The notes: a model not told the origin generated them from the sequence alone. A stretch of 64,000 bases of DNA from Neisseriaceae bacterium JH1-16 (GCA_025989215.1 JAPDNP010000001.1:806001-870000); one strand, 5' to 3'; positions 38,302 through 48,071 are shown, counted from the first letter of the stretch. Translations and numbers: made by a program.

Positions 38302-38981
38302 CAGCCAGCCTTCGCCAGTTCAGTACGCATCGCCGCGATGGTAGCGGCGTAGTCCGGCGTGTTGAAGATGGCCGAACCGGCCACGAAGGTGTCGGCACCG
38401 GCGGCGGCGATCTCGGCGATATTGTCGACCTTCACGCCGCCGTCGACTTCCAGCCAGATCTCGCCGCCGTGACGTGCGGTGTACTCGTCGATGCGGTCGC
38501 GCACCAGGCGGATCTTGTTGAGCGCTTCCGGGATGAACTTCTGGCCACCGAAGCCCGGGTTCACCGACATGATCAGCACCATATCGATCTTGTCCATCAC
38601 ATGGTCGAGGTAGTGCAGCGGGGTTGCCGGGTTGAACACCAGACCCGCCTTACAGCCGGCTTCCTTGATCAACGCCAGCGTGCGGTCGATGTGGTCGCTG
38701 GCATCCGGGTGGAAGGTGATGATGTCGGCGCCGGCCTTGGCGAAGCTGGCGGCCAGTGCGTCCACCGGTTTGACCATCAGGTGCACGTCGATCGGTGCGG
38801 TGGTGTGCGGGCGGATTGCCTCGCACAACATCGGCCCCATCGTCAGGTTCGGCACGTAGTGGTTGTCCATCACGTCGAAGTGGATGATGTCGGCACCGGC
38901 GGCAACGACGTTGCGCACTTCTTCGCCCAGGCAGGCGAAATCGGCGGACAACAGGCTGGGGGCAATGCGGAAGTTCGGCAT
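38301..38981 (-). CDS. rpe: Ribulose-phosphate 3-epimerase
   Basis: 226 aa TIM barrel. [56 protein letters not shown] and [11 protein letters not shown] are the family signatures, including the metal-binding His/Asp residues. It interconverts ribulose-5-phosphate and xylulose-5-phosphate. First gene of the unit rpe-SDR-pseudouridine synthase, divergent from apaG. Confidence 0.97.
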   Translation of the reverse strand: MPNFRIAPSLLSADFACLGEEVRNVVAAGADIIHFDVMDNHYVPNLTMGPMLCEAIRPHTTAPIDVHLMVKPVDALAASFAKAGADIITFHPDASDHIDRTLALIKEAGCKAGLVFNPATPLHYLDHVMDKIDMVLIMSVNPGFGGQKFIPEALNKIRLVRDRIDEYTARHGGEIWLEVDGGVKVDNIAEIAAAGADTFVAGSAIFNTPDYAATIAAMRTELAKAG

Positions 38982-39149
38982 GGAAGGCTCGCGGTGGCAG
39001 TTTGCAACGAAGCGGTAATTTTAACGCAAAGCCGGCCGGGCCGGGCTGTTGCGGCGATGCACATTCCTGATCGCGCCGCTTGCGGCTAAGATGGTCAATA
39101 TCAGGGGCGCAGCACGACCACGCTCCCCAAATAAGAATGGAACCGACAA

Positions 39150-39527
39150 ATGGAAAAGCAGTACAGCCTGAAAGTGGAAACCGAGGTGTTCTACCTGCCC
39201 GAGAAATCGGATCTCACCGGCGATCGCTATGTCTTCGGCTACCGCATCCGCATGACCAACACCGGCACGGTGCGCGCGAAATTGGTCAGCCGCCACTGGA
39301 TCATCACCGATGCCAACCGCCAGAAGCAGGAAGTGCGCGGCATGGGCGTGGTCGGCGAGCACCCGGACCTGGCGCCAGGTGAAAGCTACGAGTACACCAG
39401 CGGTGTGACCCTCACCACCCCCTGGGGTACGATGCACGGCAGTTACCAGATGTTGGCCGAAGACGGCACCCGTTTCGACGCCGACATCCCCGAATTCGTT
39501 CTGACCGCACCGCGCGTGCTGCACTAG
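39150..39527 (+). CDS. apaG: ApaG domain protein
   Basis: 125 aa beta-sandwich: YVFGYRIRMTNTGTVRAKLVSRHWIITD, GVVGEHPDLAPGESYEYTSG and TPWGTMHGSYQM are ApaG hallmarks. In Enterobacteria it is linked to Co2+/Mg2+ homeostasis and diadenosine tetraphosphate metabolism, though its biochemical role is unsettled. It carries an internal copy of the GTTGGCCGAA word. Confidence 0.96.
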   Translation: MEKQYSLKVETEVFYLPEKSDLTGDRYVFGYRIRMTNTGTVRAKLVSRHWIITDANRQKQEVRGMGVVGEHPDLAPGESYEYTSGVTLTTPWGTMHGSYQMLAEDGTRFDADIPEFVLTAPRVLH

Positions 39528-39562
39528 AAACGGAGAGGACCGGGCCAGCAAAAACCGACCCG

Positions 39563-39646
39563 TTATTTGCGCCGTGGCCAGGTCCACCACACGATGAATA
39601 AAGCCAGCACCAAAGCCAGCAACGCTTCGAGCAATACCATCCACAT
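39563..39646 (-). CDS. 27-aa Trp-rich single-helix membrane protein
   Basis: Minus-strand ATG at 39646, preceded by a near-perfect GGAGGTGAGT, encodes MWMVLLEALLALVLALFIVW, then WTWPRRK and a stop. It is one strongly hydrophobic helix with four Trp and a basic C-terminus. The good ribosome site and composition argue it is real; I know no function. The rest of the gap 39528-39735 contains only a GTTGGCCGAA copy at 39670-39679. Confidence 0.6.
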   Translation of the reverse strand: MWMVLLEALLALVLALFIVWWTWPRRK

Positions 39647-39735
39647 ACTCACCTCCGCCCCTTGAAGAGGTTGGCCGAACCGGAACCTCGGTTCATCTTC
39701 GGTCAAGCCAGGGGCGTTAACAAGACATACACCTC

Positions 39736-41532
39736 ATGCGTTTGACACACAGCGGCCCCGCGCCGACGAATCGTAACGACCTGCAAACCCTGCGGACCCT
39801 GCTGCCCTACATCTGGAGCTTCAAGTGGCGGGTGATCTTCGCACTGTCCTGCCTGGTGATCGCCAAGGTCGCCAACGTCAGCGTGCCGCTCTATCTGAAA
39901 CAGACGGTCGATGCGCTGTCGATCAAGACCGGCCTGCTGGTGCTGCCGATAGCGGCGTTGGCCGGCTACGGCCTGGCCCGACTGGCGTCCAGCGTATTCG
40001 GCGAACTGCGCGACGCCTTGTTCGCCCGGGTGACGCAGGGCGCGATCCGGCGCATCGCCAACTCGGTGTTCCAGCACCTGTTCTCGCTGTCGCTGCGCTT
40101 CCACCTGGACCGCCAGACCGGCGGCATGAGCCGCGACATCGAGCGCGGCACCAAGGGCATCGGCTTCCTGCTCAACTTCCTGGTGTTCAACATCCTGCCG
40201 ACCCTGGTCGAAATCGCCATGGTCACCGGCATTCTGCTGACCCGTTATAGCGGCTGGTTCGCCGCCGTCACGCTAGGCACCATCGCCGTCTACATCCTGT
40301 TCACGCTGCTGGTGACCGAATGGCGCATGGTGTACCGGCGCAGCATGAACGACCTCGACTCCAAGGCCAACGCCAAGGCGATCGACGCGCTGATCAACTA
40401 CGAGACGGTGAAATACTTCGGCAACGAGCGCTACGAGACCGAGCGCTACGACCGCAACCTGGCGTCGTGGGAATACTCGGCGATCAAGAACCAGGTCTCG
40501 CTGAACCTGCTCAACGCAGGTCAAGGCTTCATCATCGTCTGCGGCGTCACCGCCTTGCTGTGGCTGTCGGCCGACGGGGTAGTGAAGGGCACGATGACGG
40601 TCGGCGACGTGGTGCTGGTGTCGGCCTACCTGACCCAGCTGTACGCACCGCTCAACTTCCTCGGCTTCGTCTACCGCGAGATGAAGCACTCGCTGGCCGA
40701 TATGGAGCGGATGTTCAAGCTGCTCGACGCCGGCGCCGAAGTGGCCGACAGCGCCGATGCCCAGCCGCTTGCCACCGAGCATGCGACGGTGCGCTTCGAT
40801 GCGGTCGACTTCGGCTACGAGAGCAAGCGCCAGATCCTCGACCAGGTCACGCTGGACATCCCGGCCGGCAAGACTCTGGCGGTGGTCGGTGCCAGCGGCG
40901 CGGGCAAGTCGACGCTGTCGCGGCTGTTGTTCCGTTTCTACGACGTCAACGCCGGTGCGATCCGCATCAACGGCATCGACATTCGTGACCTGAGGCAGGA
41001 CAGCCTGCGAGCCCACATCGGCATCGTCCCGCAGGACACGGTGCTGTTCAACGACACGATCTACTACAACATCGCCTACGGTCGGCCCGACGCCAGCCAC
41101 GACGAAGTGCTCGAAGCCGCCCGCTCGGCGCACATCCACGACTTCGTCGTCACGCTGCCCGATGGCTACAACACCATGGTCGGCGAACGCGGCCTGAAAC
41201 TGTCCGGCGGCGAGAAGCAGCGCGTCGCCATCGCGCGCACCTTGCTGAAGAACCCGCCGATCTTGATCTTCGACGAGGCCACCAGCGCGCTCGACTCGCG
41301 CACCGAGCGGGCAATTCAGCAGGAGCTGGCCGAGATCTCGGCCGACCGCACCACCTTGGTCATCGCACACCGGCTGTCGACCATCGTCGATGCCGACCAG
41401 ATCGCGGTGATGGAGGGTGGCCGGGTAGTTGAAACCGGCACCCACCGCGAATTGATCGAGCGCGGCGGCCGCTATGCCGAGATGTGGCAGCTACAACAGC
41501 AGCATGAGGAGCAGGAAGAAGAACCGGTCTAA
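39736..41532 (+). CDS. Atm1/HMT-type ABC exporter (fused permease-ATPase)
   Basis: 598 aa half-transporter. The six-helix domain contains HLDRQTGGMSRDIERGTKGI and NYETVKYFGNERYE, both typical of the Atm1/ABCB7 group. The ATPase has Walker A GASGAGKST, Q-loop IVPQDTVLFNDTI, signature LSGGEKQR, Walker B ILIFDEATSALD and H-loop IAHRLST. Relatives export glutathione-linked compounds or metal-thiol conjugates from the cytoplasm. Own terminator. Confidence 0.93.
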   Translation: MRLTHSGPAPTNRNDLQTLRTLLPYIWSFKWRVIFALSCLVIAKVANVSVPLYLKQTVDALSIKTGLLVLPIAALAGYGLARLASSVFGELRDALFARVTQGAIRRIANSVFQHLFSLSLRFHLDRQTGGMSRDIERGTKGIGFLLNFLVFNILPTLVEIAMVTGILLTRYSGWFAAVTLGTIAVYILFTLLVTEWRMVYRRSMNDLDSKANAKAIDALINYETVKYFGNERYETERYDRNLASWEYSAIKNQVSLNLLNAGQGFIIVCGVTALLWLSADGVVKGTMTVGDVVLVSAYLTQLYAPLNFLGFVYREMKHSLADMERMFKLLDAGAEVADSADAQPLATEHATVRFDAVDFGYESKRQILDQVTLDIPAGKTLAVVGASGAGKSTLSRLLFRFYDVNAGAIRINGIDIRDLRQDSLRAHIGIVPQDTVLFNDTIYYNIAYGRPDASHDEVLEAARSAHIHDFVVTLPDGYNTMVGERGLKLSGGEKQRVAIARTLLKNPPILIFDEATSALDSRTERAIQQELAEISADRTTLVIAHRLSTIVDADQIAVMEGGRVVETGTHRELIERGGRYAEMWQLQQQHEEQEEEPV

Positions 41533-41549
41533 GCAGCGCTCAGTCCGAG

Positions 41550-41582
41550 AAAAAAGGCACGCTGACGAGCGTGCTTTTTTTC
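41550..41582 (+). terminator. Terminator of the ABC exporter gene
   Basis: GCACGCT-GACG-AGCGTGC stem (41557-41574) flanked by A- and T-runs, so it may also end thiD transcripts from the other side. Confidence 0.9.
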
Positions 41583-41621
41583 ATCCCCAAGGTTGGCCGA
41601 ACCGTTCGGACAACCCAGCCC

Positions 41622-42419
41622 TTACCACCAAGCGTGGAAGTGATGCACCGGGCCGATACCGTGACCAACCTCAAGGCGGTCGGCCTGCGCCAATGCGGCG
41701 TTCAGCCACGTTTTGGCAGCTGCCACGGTGGCTGGCAGATCCGACTGCTGAGGACGCAGCGCCGCCAGCGCCGCCGACAGCGTGCAGCCGGTGCCATGAG
41801 TGTTGCGGGTGGCGATGCGTGGCGCGTCGAACTGCTGCACGCCATCGCGGGTGATCAGCCAGTCCGGGCTGGTCTCGCCGCCCAGATGGCCGCCCTTCAT
41901 CAGCACCGCGCCGACGCCCAGCGCCAGCAGCTGCTCGCCTTGACGCACCATCGCGTCCTCGTCCTGCGCTTCGGCCACGCCGAGCAGCGCCGCCGCCTCG
42001 GGCAGGTTAGGGGTGATCAGGCTGGCACGCGGCAGCAGTTCGTCGCGCATCGCCACGGTCGCATCCTGCTGCAACAGCGGGTGGCCGCCCTTGGCGATCA
42101 TCACCGGGTCGAGCACCACGAACGGCGGCGTCCATTCGGCCAAGGCGGCAGCCACCGCGCGGATGATGTCGGCGTTGGCGAGCATGCCGAGCTTCACCGC
42201 GTCGACACGGATGTCCTCGAACACCGCATCGCACTGCGCACGCACGAACTCGGGCGGCGGGGTATGAACCGCCTGCACGCCACGAGTGTTCTGCGCGGTC
42301 AGCGCGGTGATCACCGACATGCCGTAGGCGCCCAGCGCCGAGAAGGTCTTCAGGTCGGCCTGGATGCCGGCGCCACCGCCGGAGTCCGAACCGGCGATGG
42401 TCAGTGCATGTGGAATCAT
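41622..42419 (-). CDS. thiD: Hydroxymethylpyrimidine (phosphate) kinase
   Basis: 265 aa ribokinase-fold enzyme. TIAGSDSGGGAGIQADLKTF, VITALTAQNT, LDPVMIAKGGHPLL and NTHGTGCTLSAALAA are ThiD signatures. It phosphorylates HMP and HMP-P for thiamin synthesis. It overlaps thiE by four bases and is the last gene of the riboswitch-controlled thiMED operon. Confidence 0.96.
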   Translation of the reverse strand: MIPHALTIAGSDSGGGAGIQADLKTFSALGAYGMSVITALTAQNTRGVQAVHTPPPEFVRAQCDAVFEDIRVDAVKLGMLANADIIRAVAAALAEWTPPFVVLDPVMIAKGGHPLLQQDATVAMRDELLPRASLITPNLPEAAALLGVAEAQDEDAMVRQGEQLLALGVGAVLMKGGHLGGETSPDWLITRDGVQQFDAPRIATRNTHGTGCTLSAALAALRPQQSDLPATVAAAKTWLNAALAQADRLEVGHGIGPVHHFHAWW

Positions 42420-43066
42420 GCCGCCACCTCGCGTGCGCCGGCGATCGCGGCAGTCAGCTGCACGCTGGCCGCTGCCGCATCGGCGGCGGCGCAGATCGCC
42501 GACACTACCGCCACGCCGTCGACGCCGGCGGCAATCACTTCGGCCGCCTGGGCGATGCCGATACCGCCGATCGCCACTACCGGCAACGATTTCTCGGCCA
42601 TCAGTTCGGCCAACTTGGCCACGCCGAGCACCGGGTTGGCATCCTTCTTGGTGCCGGTCGGGAACACAGGGCCGACGCCCACGTAGTCGACCACCGCCGT
42701 GTCGGCGCCACGCAGATCGGCCAGGCTCGACGCCGACAGGCCCAGCAGCTTGTCCGGGCCGATTAACTGACGCACCACCTCGGGCGGCAGATCCTTCTGG
42801 CCGACATGCACGCCGTCGGCGTCGGCCGCCAGCGCAATATCGACATGGTCGTTGATGATCAACGGCACACCGCGCGGCGCGAGCAGCGCCTTCAGCTCGA
42901 TGGCCAGCGCCAGCCAGGCGCGCTTCTTCCACTCTGGCGCGCGCAGCTGCACCACGGTGACGCCATTGCGGGTCGCCAGATCGGCGGTGCGCAGCGCCGC
43001 GGCGTGGCCGCCGCACATATCGGGGTCGAGCACCAGATAGAGGCTCAGATCGAAATCAGGTTTCAT
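42416..43066 (-). CDS. thiE: Thiamin-phosphate synthase
   Basis: 216 aa TIM barrel with [55 protein letters not shown] and VVAIGGIG. The usual QLR[E/D/K] loop reads QLRAPE here, a slight departure. ThiE joins HMP-PP and thiazole phosphate. It overlaps thiD and thiM by four bases each. Confidence 0.95.
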   Translation of the reverse strand: MKPDFDLSLYLVLDPDMCGGHAAALRTADLATRNGVTVVQLRAPEWKKRAWLALAIELKALLAPRGVPLIINDHVDIALAADADGVHVGQKDLPPEVVRQLIGPDKLLGLSASSLADLRGADTAVVDYVGVGPVFPTGTKKDANPVLGVAKLAELMAEKSLPVVAIGGIGIAQAAEVIAAGVDGVAVVSAICAAADAAAASVQLTAAIAGAREVAA

Positions 43067-43863
43067 TGCAGGGCGCCCTCCAGGGCGCGGGAATCGAGTA
43101 GGGATAACTGGTCGAGCAGCGCGACGGCGAAACGACCCGGTGTCGGTGCCTCACGGGCGGCCAGCTGACCGGCCACTGCCATCGTCGCGCAAGCGCTGGC
43201 CACGGCCGTCAAGCGGTCGTCGGCGCCGGCAAGGAAGGCAGCCACCAAGGCCGATAGCGAGCAGCCGGTGCCGGTGACGCGGGTCAACAGCGGATCGCCG
43301 GCGGTGATGGCCAACACACGCTGGCCGTCGGTAACGTAGTCCACCTCACCGGTCACCGCCACCACGGCGCCGCAGCGTTCGGCCAACGTTCGGGCCGCGT
43401 CGATCGCGGCCTCGCTGCTGTCCTGGCTGTCGACGCCGCGGCCGGCGCTGGCGAGCCCCGCCAGCGCGCGGATTTCCGACGCATTGCCGCGAATCGCGGC
43501 AGGGCGGGCATCGAGCAGCTCGCGACAGAAATCGGTGCGAAAGGCCAGCGCGCCGGCCGCGACCGGGTCGAGCACCCACGGCGTGCCGGCCAGGATGGCC
43601 GACGCGACAGCCAGGCGGATCGCCTCGGCCTGCTCAGCGTTCAGCGTGCCGACATTCACCGACAGGGCGCCCGCAATCGCGGCGAAGTCGGCAACTTCCT
43701 CGCGCGCCACCACCATCGCCGGCGCGGCGCCGAAGGCCAGCAGCACATTGGCGGTGAAATTGGTCACAACCGAATTAGTCAGGCAGTGCACCAGCGGCGC
43801 GGCGGCGCGCACGCGGCTCAGTTCGCGCCCGGCGTCAATACCGGACAGGGAAGGGTAGGTCAT
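43063..43863 (-). CDS. thiM: Hydroxyethylthiazole kinase
   Basis: 266 aa. [49 protein letters not shown] and [16 protein letters not shown] identify ThiM, a thiazole-salvage kinase. GAGGA lies four bases before the ATG. It is the first gene after the TPP riboswitch, so this operon serves salvage of HMP and thiazole. Confidence 0.96.
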   Translation of the reverse strand: MTYPSLSGIDAGRELSRVRAAAPLVHCLTNSVVTNFTANVLLAFGAAPAMVVAREEVADFAAIAGALSVNVGTLNAEQAEAIRLAVASAILAGTPWVLDPVAAGALAFRTDFCRELLDARPAAIRGNASEIRALAGLASAGRGVDSQDSSEAAIDAARTLAERCGAVVAVTGEVDYVTDGQRVLAITAGDPLLTRVTGTGCSLSALVAAFLAGADDRLTAVASACATMAVAGQLAAREAPTPGRFAVALLDQLSLLDSRALEGALQ

Positions 43864-43892
43864 CGCGTCCTCGCGGCAGATTGCGCGGGAAG

Positions 43893-43917
43893 CGATGGCC
43901 AGGCAGGATGGCCATCG
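43893..43917 (-). promoter_or_regulatory. Expression-platform hairpin of the TPP riboswitch
   Basis: CGATGGCCA-7 bases-TGGCCATCG is a perfect 9-bp stem between the aptamer and thiM. It has no U-run, so control is more likely at translation start or through Rho than by intrinsic termination. Confidence 0.5.
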
Positions 43918-43998
43918 AGACTTCCCTACGCTGGCATGATCCAGATCAGGTACTTACGGGTCTCTCTCAGTCGCGCAAGCGCGGCACCCCGAGTCATC
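43917..43998 (-). ncRNA. TPP riboswitch (thi box)
   Basis: On the minus strand GACTCGGGGTGCCGCGC, CGACTGAGAGAGACCC, GTACCTGATCTGGATCATGC and CAGCGTAGGGAAGTC occur in order, matching the thi-box core (CTGAGA, ACCTGATCTGGATAATGCCAGCGTAGGGAA). It ends about 55 bases before thiM. Confidence 0.96.
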
Positions 43999-44159
43999 GA
44001 AAACATTGTGCAGAGCCGGGCGGACGCCGTCAACGCCGACACACGTCGGCGGCTCATGGATCGGCACCGGGCGCCGTGATAAAGTGCAGGGTTACCCCAC
44101 AACACCATAAAAATCGGACGCCGCGATCCGGCGCCGAGCGAGAGAATAAGGACCCTTCC

Positions 44160-45617
44160 GTGAGCGTATTTGCCGATCTGCAGCCCGACCTGATCTGGAA
44201 GCACTTCCAGACCCTGTGCGAAATCCCGCGCCCGTCCAAGCACGAAGAACAGCTGCGCGACTATCTGAAAGGGTGGGCCGAGCTGAAGGGTCTCGCCACC
44301 CACGCCGATTCGGTCGGCAACCTGATCATCCGCAAGCCAGCCACATCGGGCTTCGAGAACCGTCCTGGCGTGATCCTGCAGGGTCACCTCGACATGGTGT
44401 GCCAGGCCAACTCGGACACCGAGCACGATTTCTTCAACGACCCGATCCGCCCGGTGCTGAAAGACGGCTGGCTGATCGCCGAGGGCACCACGCTGGGCGC
44501 CGACAACGGCATCGGCGTGGCGTTCGCGCTCGCCGTGCTCGATAGCGACGACCTGGCCCACGGCCCGATAGAAGCGCTGTTCACCCTAGACGAAGAAGCC
44601 GGCATGGGCGGCGCGCTCGGCCTCGACACCGGCATCCTCGACGGCGAGCTGCTGATCAATATCGATACCGAAGAGTGGGGCGAGTTCTACCTCGGTTGCG
44701 CCGGCGGCATCGACGTGAACGTACGCCGCGACTACCCGGAAGTGGATGTCCCCGCCGGTTTCGTCGCCCGCCGCATCGCGGTGAAGGGCCTTACCGGCGG
44801 CCACTCCGGCGCCGACATCCACCTGGGTCGCGGCAACGCCATCAAGATCCTGGTTCGCCTGATCCAGGAATTGTCGCGTCAGATCGAGCTGCACATCGCC
44901 TCGATCAAGGGCGGCACCGCCCGCAATGCGCTGGCGCGTGAAGCATTCGCCGTGCTAACCGTCACCGAGGCCGATGTCGCCAAGCTCGATGCCGCCATCG
45001 ATGCCTTCCAGACGCTGATGCGCTTCGAGCTGGCCGACGTCGACGACGGCGTGACGCTGACCGTCAGCGAAGCCACCGCCGACAAGGTCATGGCCGACGA
45101 ATACCAGATCGCCATCCTCGACGCGCTGCACGCCGCTCCGCATGGGGTGAAGCGAATGAGCCAGCGCGTACCGGGCGTGGTCGAAACCTCGAACAACCTC
45201 GGCGTGGTGTCGCTGGGCGAGGGTAAGCTATTCGCCAACTTCATGGTGCGCTCGCTGCTCGACAGCGGTTTCGTGGCACAGGCCGACGAAATCGAGAGCC
45301 TGTGGAACTTGATCGGCGCCGACGTCGAACGCGAGGGCGGCTACCCGGGCTGGGCACCGAACCCATCGTCGAAACTGCTGGCGCTGTTCCAGGACGTTTA
45401 CCGCCAGGAATTCAAGACTGAAGCCAAGACACAGGTGATCCATGCCGGTCTCGAGTGCGGCATCCTCGGCAGCAAGTATCCGCACCTCGACATGGTGTCG
45501 TTCGGCCCGGACATCCGCGGCGCGCACGCACCGGGCGAGCGCGTCAACGTCGAATCGGTTGGCAAGGCCTGGCAGCTGTTGAAAGCCGTGCTGGCCGCGG
45601 TACCGGCCAAGGCCTGA
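44160..45617 (+). CDS. pepD: Cytosol nonspecific dipeptidase (aminoacyl-histidine dipeptidase)
   Basis: 485 aa from the GTG at 44160 (AAGGA seven bases upstream), the same length as E. coli PepD. M20 zinc motifs are ILQGHLDMVCQ, TLGADNGIGVAF, TLDEEAGMGGA and the terminal HAGLECGILGSKYPHLDMVSFGPD. GGHSGADIHLGRGNAIK is the lid-domain signature. It hydrolyses Xaa-His and other dipeptides in the cytosol. Confidence 0.96.
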   Translation: MSVFADLQPDLIWKHFQTLCEIPRPSKHEEQLRDYLKGWAELKGLATHADSVGNLIIRKPATSGFENRPGVILQGHLDMVCQANSDTEHDFFNDPIRPVLKDGWLIAEGTTLGADNGIGVAFALAVLDSDDLAHGPIEALFTLDEEAGMGGALGLDTGILDGELLINIDTEEWGEFYLGCAGGIDVNVRRDYPEVDVPAGFVARRIAVKGLTGGHSGADIHLGRGNAIKILVRLIQELSRQIELHIASIKGGTARNALAREAFAVLTVTEADVAKLDAAIDAFQTLMRFELADVDDGVTLTVSEATADKVMADEYQIAILDALHAAPHGVKRMSQRVPGVVETSNNLGVVSLGEGKLFANFMVRSLLDSGFVAQADEIESLWNLIGADVEREGGYPGWAPNPSSKLLALFQDVYRQEFKTEAKTQVIHAGLECGILGSKYPHLDMVSFGPDIRGAHAPGERVNVESVGKAWQLLKAVLAAVPAKA

Positions 45618-45636
45618 TGGCAAGGTTGGCCGAAAG

Positions 45637-45665
45637 AAAAGGGAGCGCATTGCGCTCCCTTTTTT
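45637..45665 (+). terminator. Terminator of pepD
   Basis: AAAAGGGAGCGCA/TGCGCTCCCTTTT is a near loop-less dyad with a T-run. It is bracketed by opposed copies of GTTGGCCGAA at 45625-45634 and 45691-45700. Confidence 0.9.
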
Positions 45666-45714
45666 CATGGCCGTACTCGCCAGGCTATCGTTCGGCCAAC
45701 ATTGCAGCCCGCCA

Positions 45715-45744
45715 CAAAAAAGGCGCCGGAATAATCCGGCGCCT
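45715..45744 (-). terminator. Terminator of the Bax-inhibitor-1 gene
   Basis: AGGCGCCGGA-ATAA-TCCGGCGCCT; on the minus strand it is followed by TTTTTTGTGG, 23 bases after the stop. Confidence 0.92.
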
Positions 45745-45766
45745 CTGGGTTGCTACAGAGCACAGC

Positions 45767-46462
45767 TTAGTTGCGGTTGTTGCCGGTAAAGGCCATCAGC
45801 AATTGAAGCAGGCTGGTGAACAGGTTGTAGATGCTGATGTACAGCGTCAGCGTCGCCGACACGTAGTTGTTCTCACCACCATCGACGATGTTCTTCACCT
45901 GCCACAGAATCATCAGCGAGCTGAAGATCGAGAACGCCGCGCACAGCGTCAACTGCAGTGCCGGCAGACGCAGGAAGATATTGGCGATCACCGCCACCAT
46001 CAGCACCACGCCACCCACGGTCAGGAACTTGGTCAGGCCGGACAGATCGCGCTTGGTGGTGGTGGCAATACCCGCCATCACAAAGAACACCACCGCGGTC
46101 AGGCCGCCGGCCATCACCACCAGTTGCGGACCGTTGGCCAACCGCAGCGCCACCTGCAGCAGCGGGCCGAGCAGCACCCCCATGAACAGTGTCAGGCCAA
46201 GCAGCAGCACCACGCCCAGGCCGCTGTCCTTGTTCTTCTCGATCGCGAAGAACAGACCGTAGATCACCGCCAGCAGCAACAGCGTCGACATCATCGGGCT
46301 GCCCGCCATAAAGGCGAAGCTCATATTGGTGCCGATCACGGCACCGATCACGGTCGGCACCAGCGACAGGGAAAGCAGCGCATAGGTATTGCGCAGCACC
46401 TTGTTGCGGGCGGCGCCGAGTGTCGTCGTCTGGTAAGACGTCGTCTGATAGTTCGGTTGCAT
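45767..46462 (-). CDS. Bax inhibitor-1/YccA-family membrane protein
   Basis: 231 aa with seven hydrophobic helices. The N-terminal NKVLRNTYALLSLSLVPTVI and the C-terminal IYNLFTSLLQLLMAFTGNNRN match YccA/BI-1. E. coli YccA modulates FtsH; other relatives leak Ca2+. A single-gene unit whose start at 46462 is followed by MQPNYQTTSYQTT. Confidence 0.93.
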   Translation of the reverse strand: MQPNYQTTSYQTTTLGAARNKVLRNTYALLSLSLVPTVIGAVIGTNMSFAFMAGSPMMSTLLLLAVIYGLFFAIEKNKDSGLGVVLLLGLTLFMGVLLGPLLQVALRLANGPQLVVMAGGLTAVVFFVMAGIATTTKRDLSGLTKFLTVGGVVLMVAVIANIFLRLPALQLTLCAAFSIFSSLMILWQVKNIVDGGENNYVSATLTLYISIYNLFTSLLQLLMAFTGNNRN

Positions 46463-47470
46463 AAGTAATAGGTCTCCTCTGAACGGGAATATGACTCACA
46501 GCATGGCTAGGACAAGCCATATATTCGAGAGTTTCTCTTCGGCAGGCTAGCAAAATCTTGCCGATGACGTGTGTACATTCTGTAACAAAGGGGACCCGAG
46601 CAAGCCGGTCGGCACAAATAGCCAGCCATCTCGAGTCAGGGTCGAGAGAAATACAATCCAATCACAGGATGAGGCCGACACGGGATTCAACCGCGCGCCG
46701 CTGAGCAGGTCTCCAAGAACTATCACCAACCGCGCTGCAAAGAACAGCGCGCCAGCACTGAATAAGCGACGAAGGAAATAACCAGACAGCACCAACCAAA
46801 ACCTTGTTGCGAAGCGCTGCAAATAAAAATCCCCGCCAAAAGGCGGGGGAAAAGGGAAATGCTCATACAAAGGAGAAGCTGGACAACCAGCGGCGAAGAA
46901 GCTCTGGCATGACGTTGGCCGAAAGCATCGGGAACTTACTCGCCGCTGATTGCGCTGCTGCTTACAAAAATAGGGGCGAATCCGAAGGCTTCAATCGCTG
47001 CTCACAATTTGGCCACGGACGGTCACAGACCGTCACAATGCCCGGCAACGTCAAGACGAGTCATCGCGAACCAGGGCAGGCATCAGCCCTGCCGTCGTGC
47101 AGCCTCCCGAGAACTCGCGCCAGGAGACAGGACCCGCACGAGTAAAGCGGGTACCGTCGAGATACATACAAAACCGAGATCCGCTGCCGGCACTGCAACC
47201 ATAGGTTCCAGGCGCATTCACTAGCGACGGTTATTTCCCATACCGAACCGCAACACCTTGAATCCACTCAAGGGAGAGCGATGGAAGAAGTACGGCAGAA
47301 GGGGGCAAAGGCGATGAAGATGGGTGCGCAATGGCCGAAACGGCAACCCTGCTTTTGCAGCAGGGCGTAACAACCAATGCAATCGGAAGCATAGTTGCCC
47401 ACACAGTAGGAAATCGAGAACGACTCCCTTCTAGTTGAACGGTAGAGCCGCGTCACCACCGTCCTCACTC
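46463..47470. other. 1-kb intergenic region without recognisable gene
   Basis: No protein, tRNA or known RNA could be supported. It holds a minus-strand-type terminator hairpin (46831-46848), the last GTTGGCCGAA copy (46914-46923), a short dyad CCCTGC...GCAGGG at 47347-47365, and a possible 29-codon plus-strand frame at 47281-47370 with GGGAG four bases upstream (start MEEVRQKGAKAM) that resembles nothing I know. The junction between core and accessory DNA probably lies here. Confidence 0.5.
46831..46848 (-). terminator. Orphan terminator-like hairpin
   Basis: CCCCGCC-AAAA-GGCGGGG; on the minus strand it is followed by ATTTTTATTT. No gene ends here on that strand, so a small RNA or a decayed gene upstream (46.9-47.4 kb) may have been served. 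Confidence 0.55.
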
Positions 47471-47887
47471 TTACCCTTCGTCAGTCGGATCGTACGGTAA
47501 GACCTGCTCATGTTCATCGGGCTGATTGCGCGCGACGATCGCCCTAGCGGGTTTCGTCACGCTCAAGTTGAATGGCTGGTGCGGCACACCGGGCGGAATA
47601 AAGAGGAAGTCACCCGCTTCGGTTATGACCGACTGGCGCAAGCCGGGCCCATATCGGGTCTCGACACGCCCCTCCAGTACGTAGATCCCTGTCTCATAGC
47701 CGCAGTGCACATGGGGTTCTGCGTGCCCGCCTGGCGGAACGATGACGAGATACATTGATAAGCCTTTAGCGCCCGTGGTGGTAGCAGAAATGCCCACGAA
47801 ATAGGGCAAGCGCTGACTCGTTGCAATTTCCCGATCAGGATGCACCGAGGCCAGAGTAACCCCCGCATCATGAGAACCGTCTTGCAT
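47471..47887 (-). CDS. Cupin-domain protein
   Basis: 138 aa small beta-barrel. Cupin motif 1 is visible as PPGGHAEPHVHCGYETGIYVLEG and motif 2 as GDFLFIPPGVPHQPFN, with all metal-ligand histidines and the glutamate. AAGGAG lies upstream of the ATG. The metal and substrate are unknown. It is the first gene past the last GTTGGCCGAA copy. Confidence 0.87.
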   Translation of the reverse strand: MQDGSHDAGVTLASVHPDREIATSQRLPYFVGISATTTGAKGLSMYLVIVPPGGHAEPHVHCGYETGIYVLEGRVETRYGPGLRQSVITEAGDFLFIPPGVPHQPFNLSVTKPARAIVARNQPDEHEQVLPYDPTDEG

Positions 47888-48071
47888 GGAGGACTCCTTC
47901 CGAAATACTTAGAAGATGTCGACTCGAGCGCTCGCTTCGATTGGACGCTTGGCGAGGCATACCGAAGTCCGGTCTTTCTGAGGCGAAATCTCTCTCTATT
48001 AGCGTAGAACCGTTGCTCAATAGTCGCTCTTGACCGACGGTACGCATCTCGGCGCAGCAGTCTTGGCGACG

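Noticed and set aside
46547-46870. 107-codon minus-strand frame
   Set aside because: It reads through the terminator hairpin at 46831-46848 and has no recognisable domain.
47425-47460. tRNA-like string (GTTGAACGGTAGAGCCGCG)
   Set aside because: It recalls a D-arm, but no acceptor stem, anticodon arm or T-loop follows in either direction.
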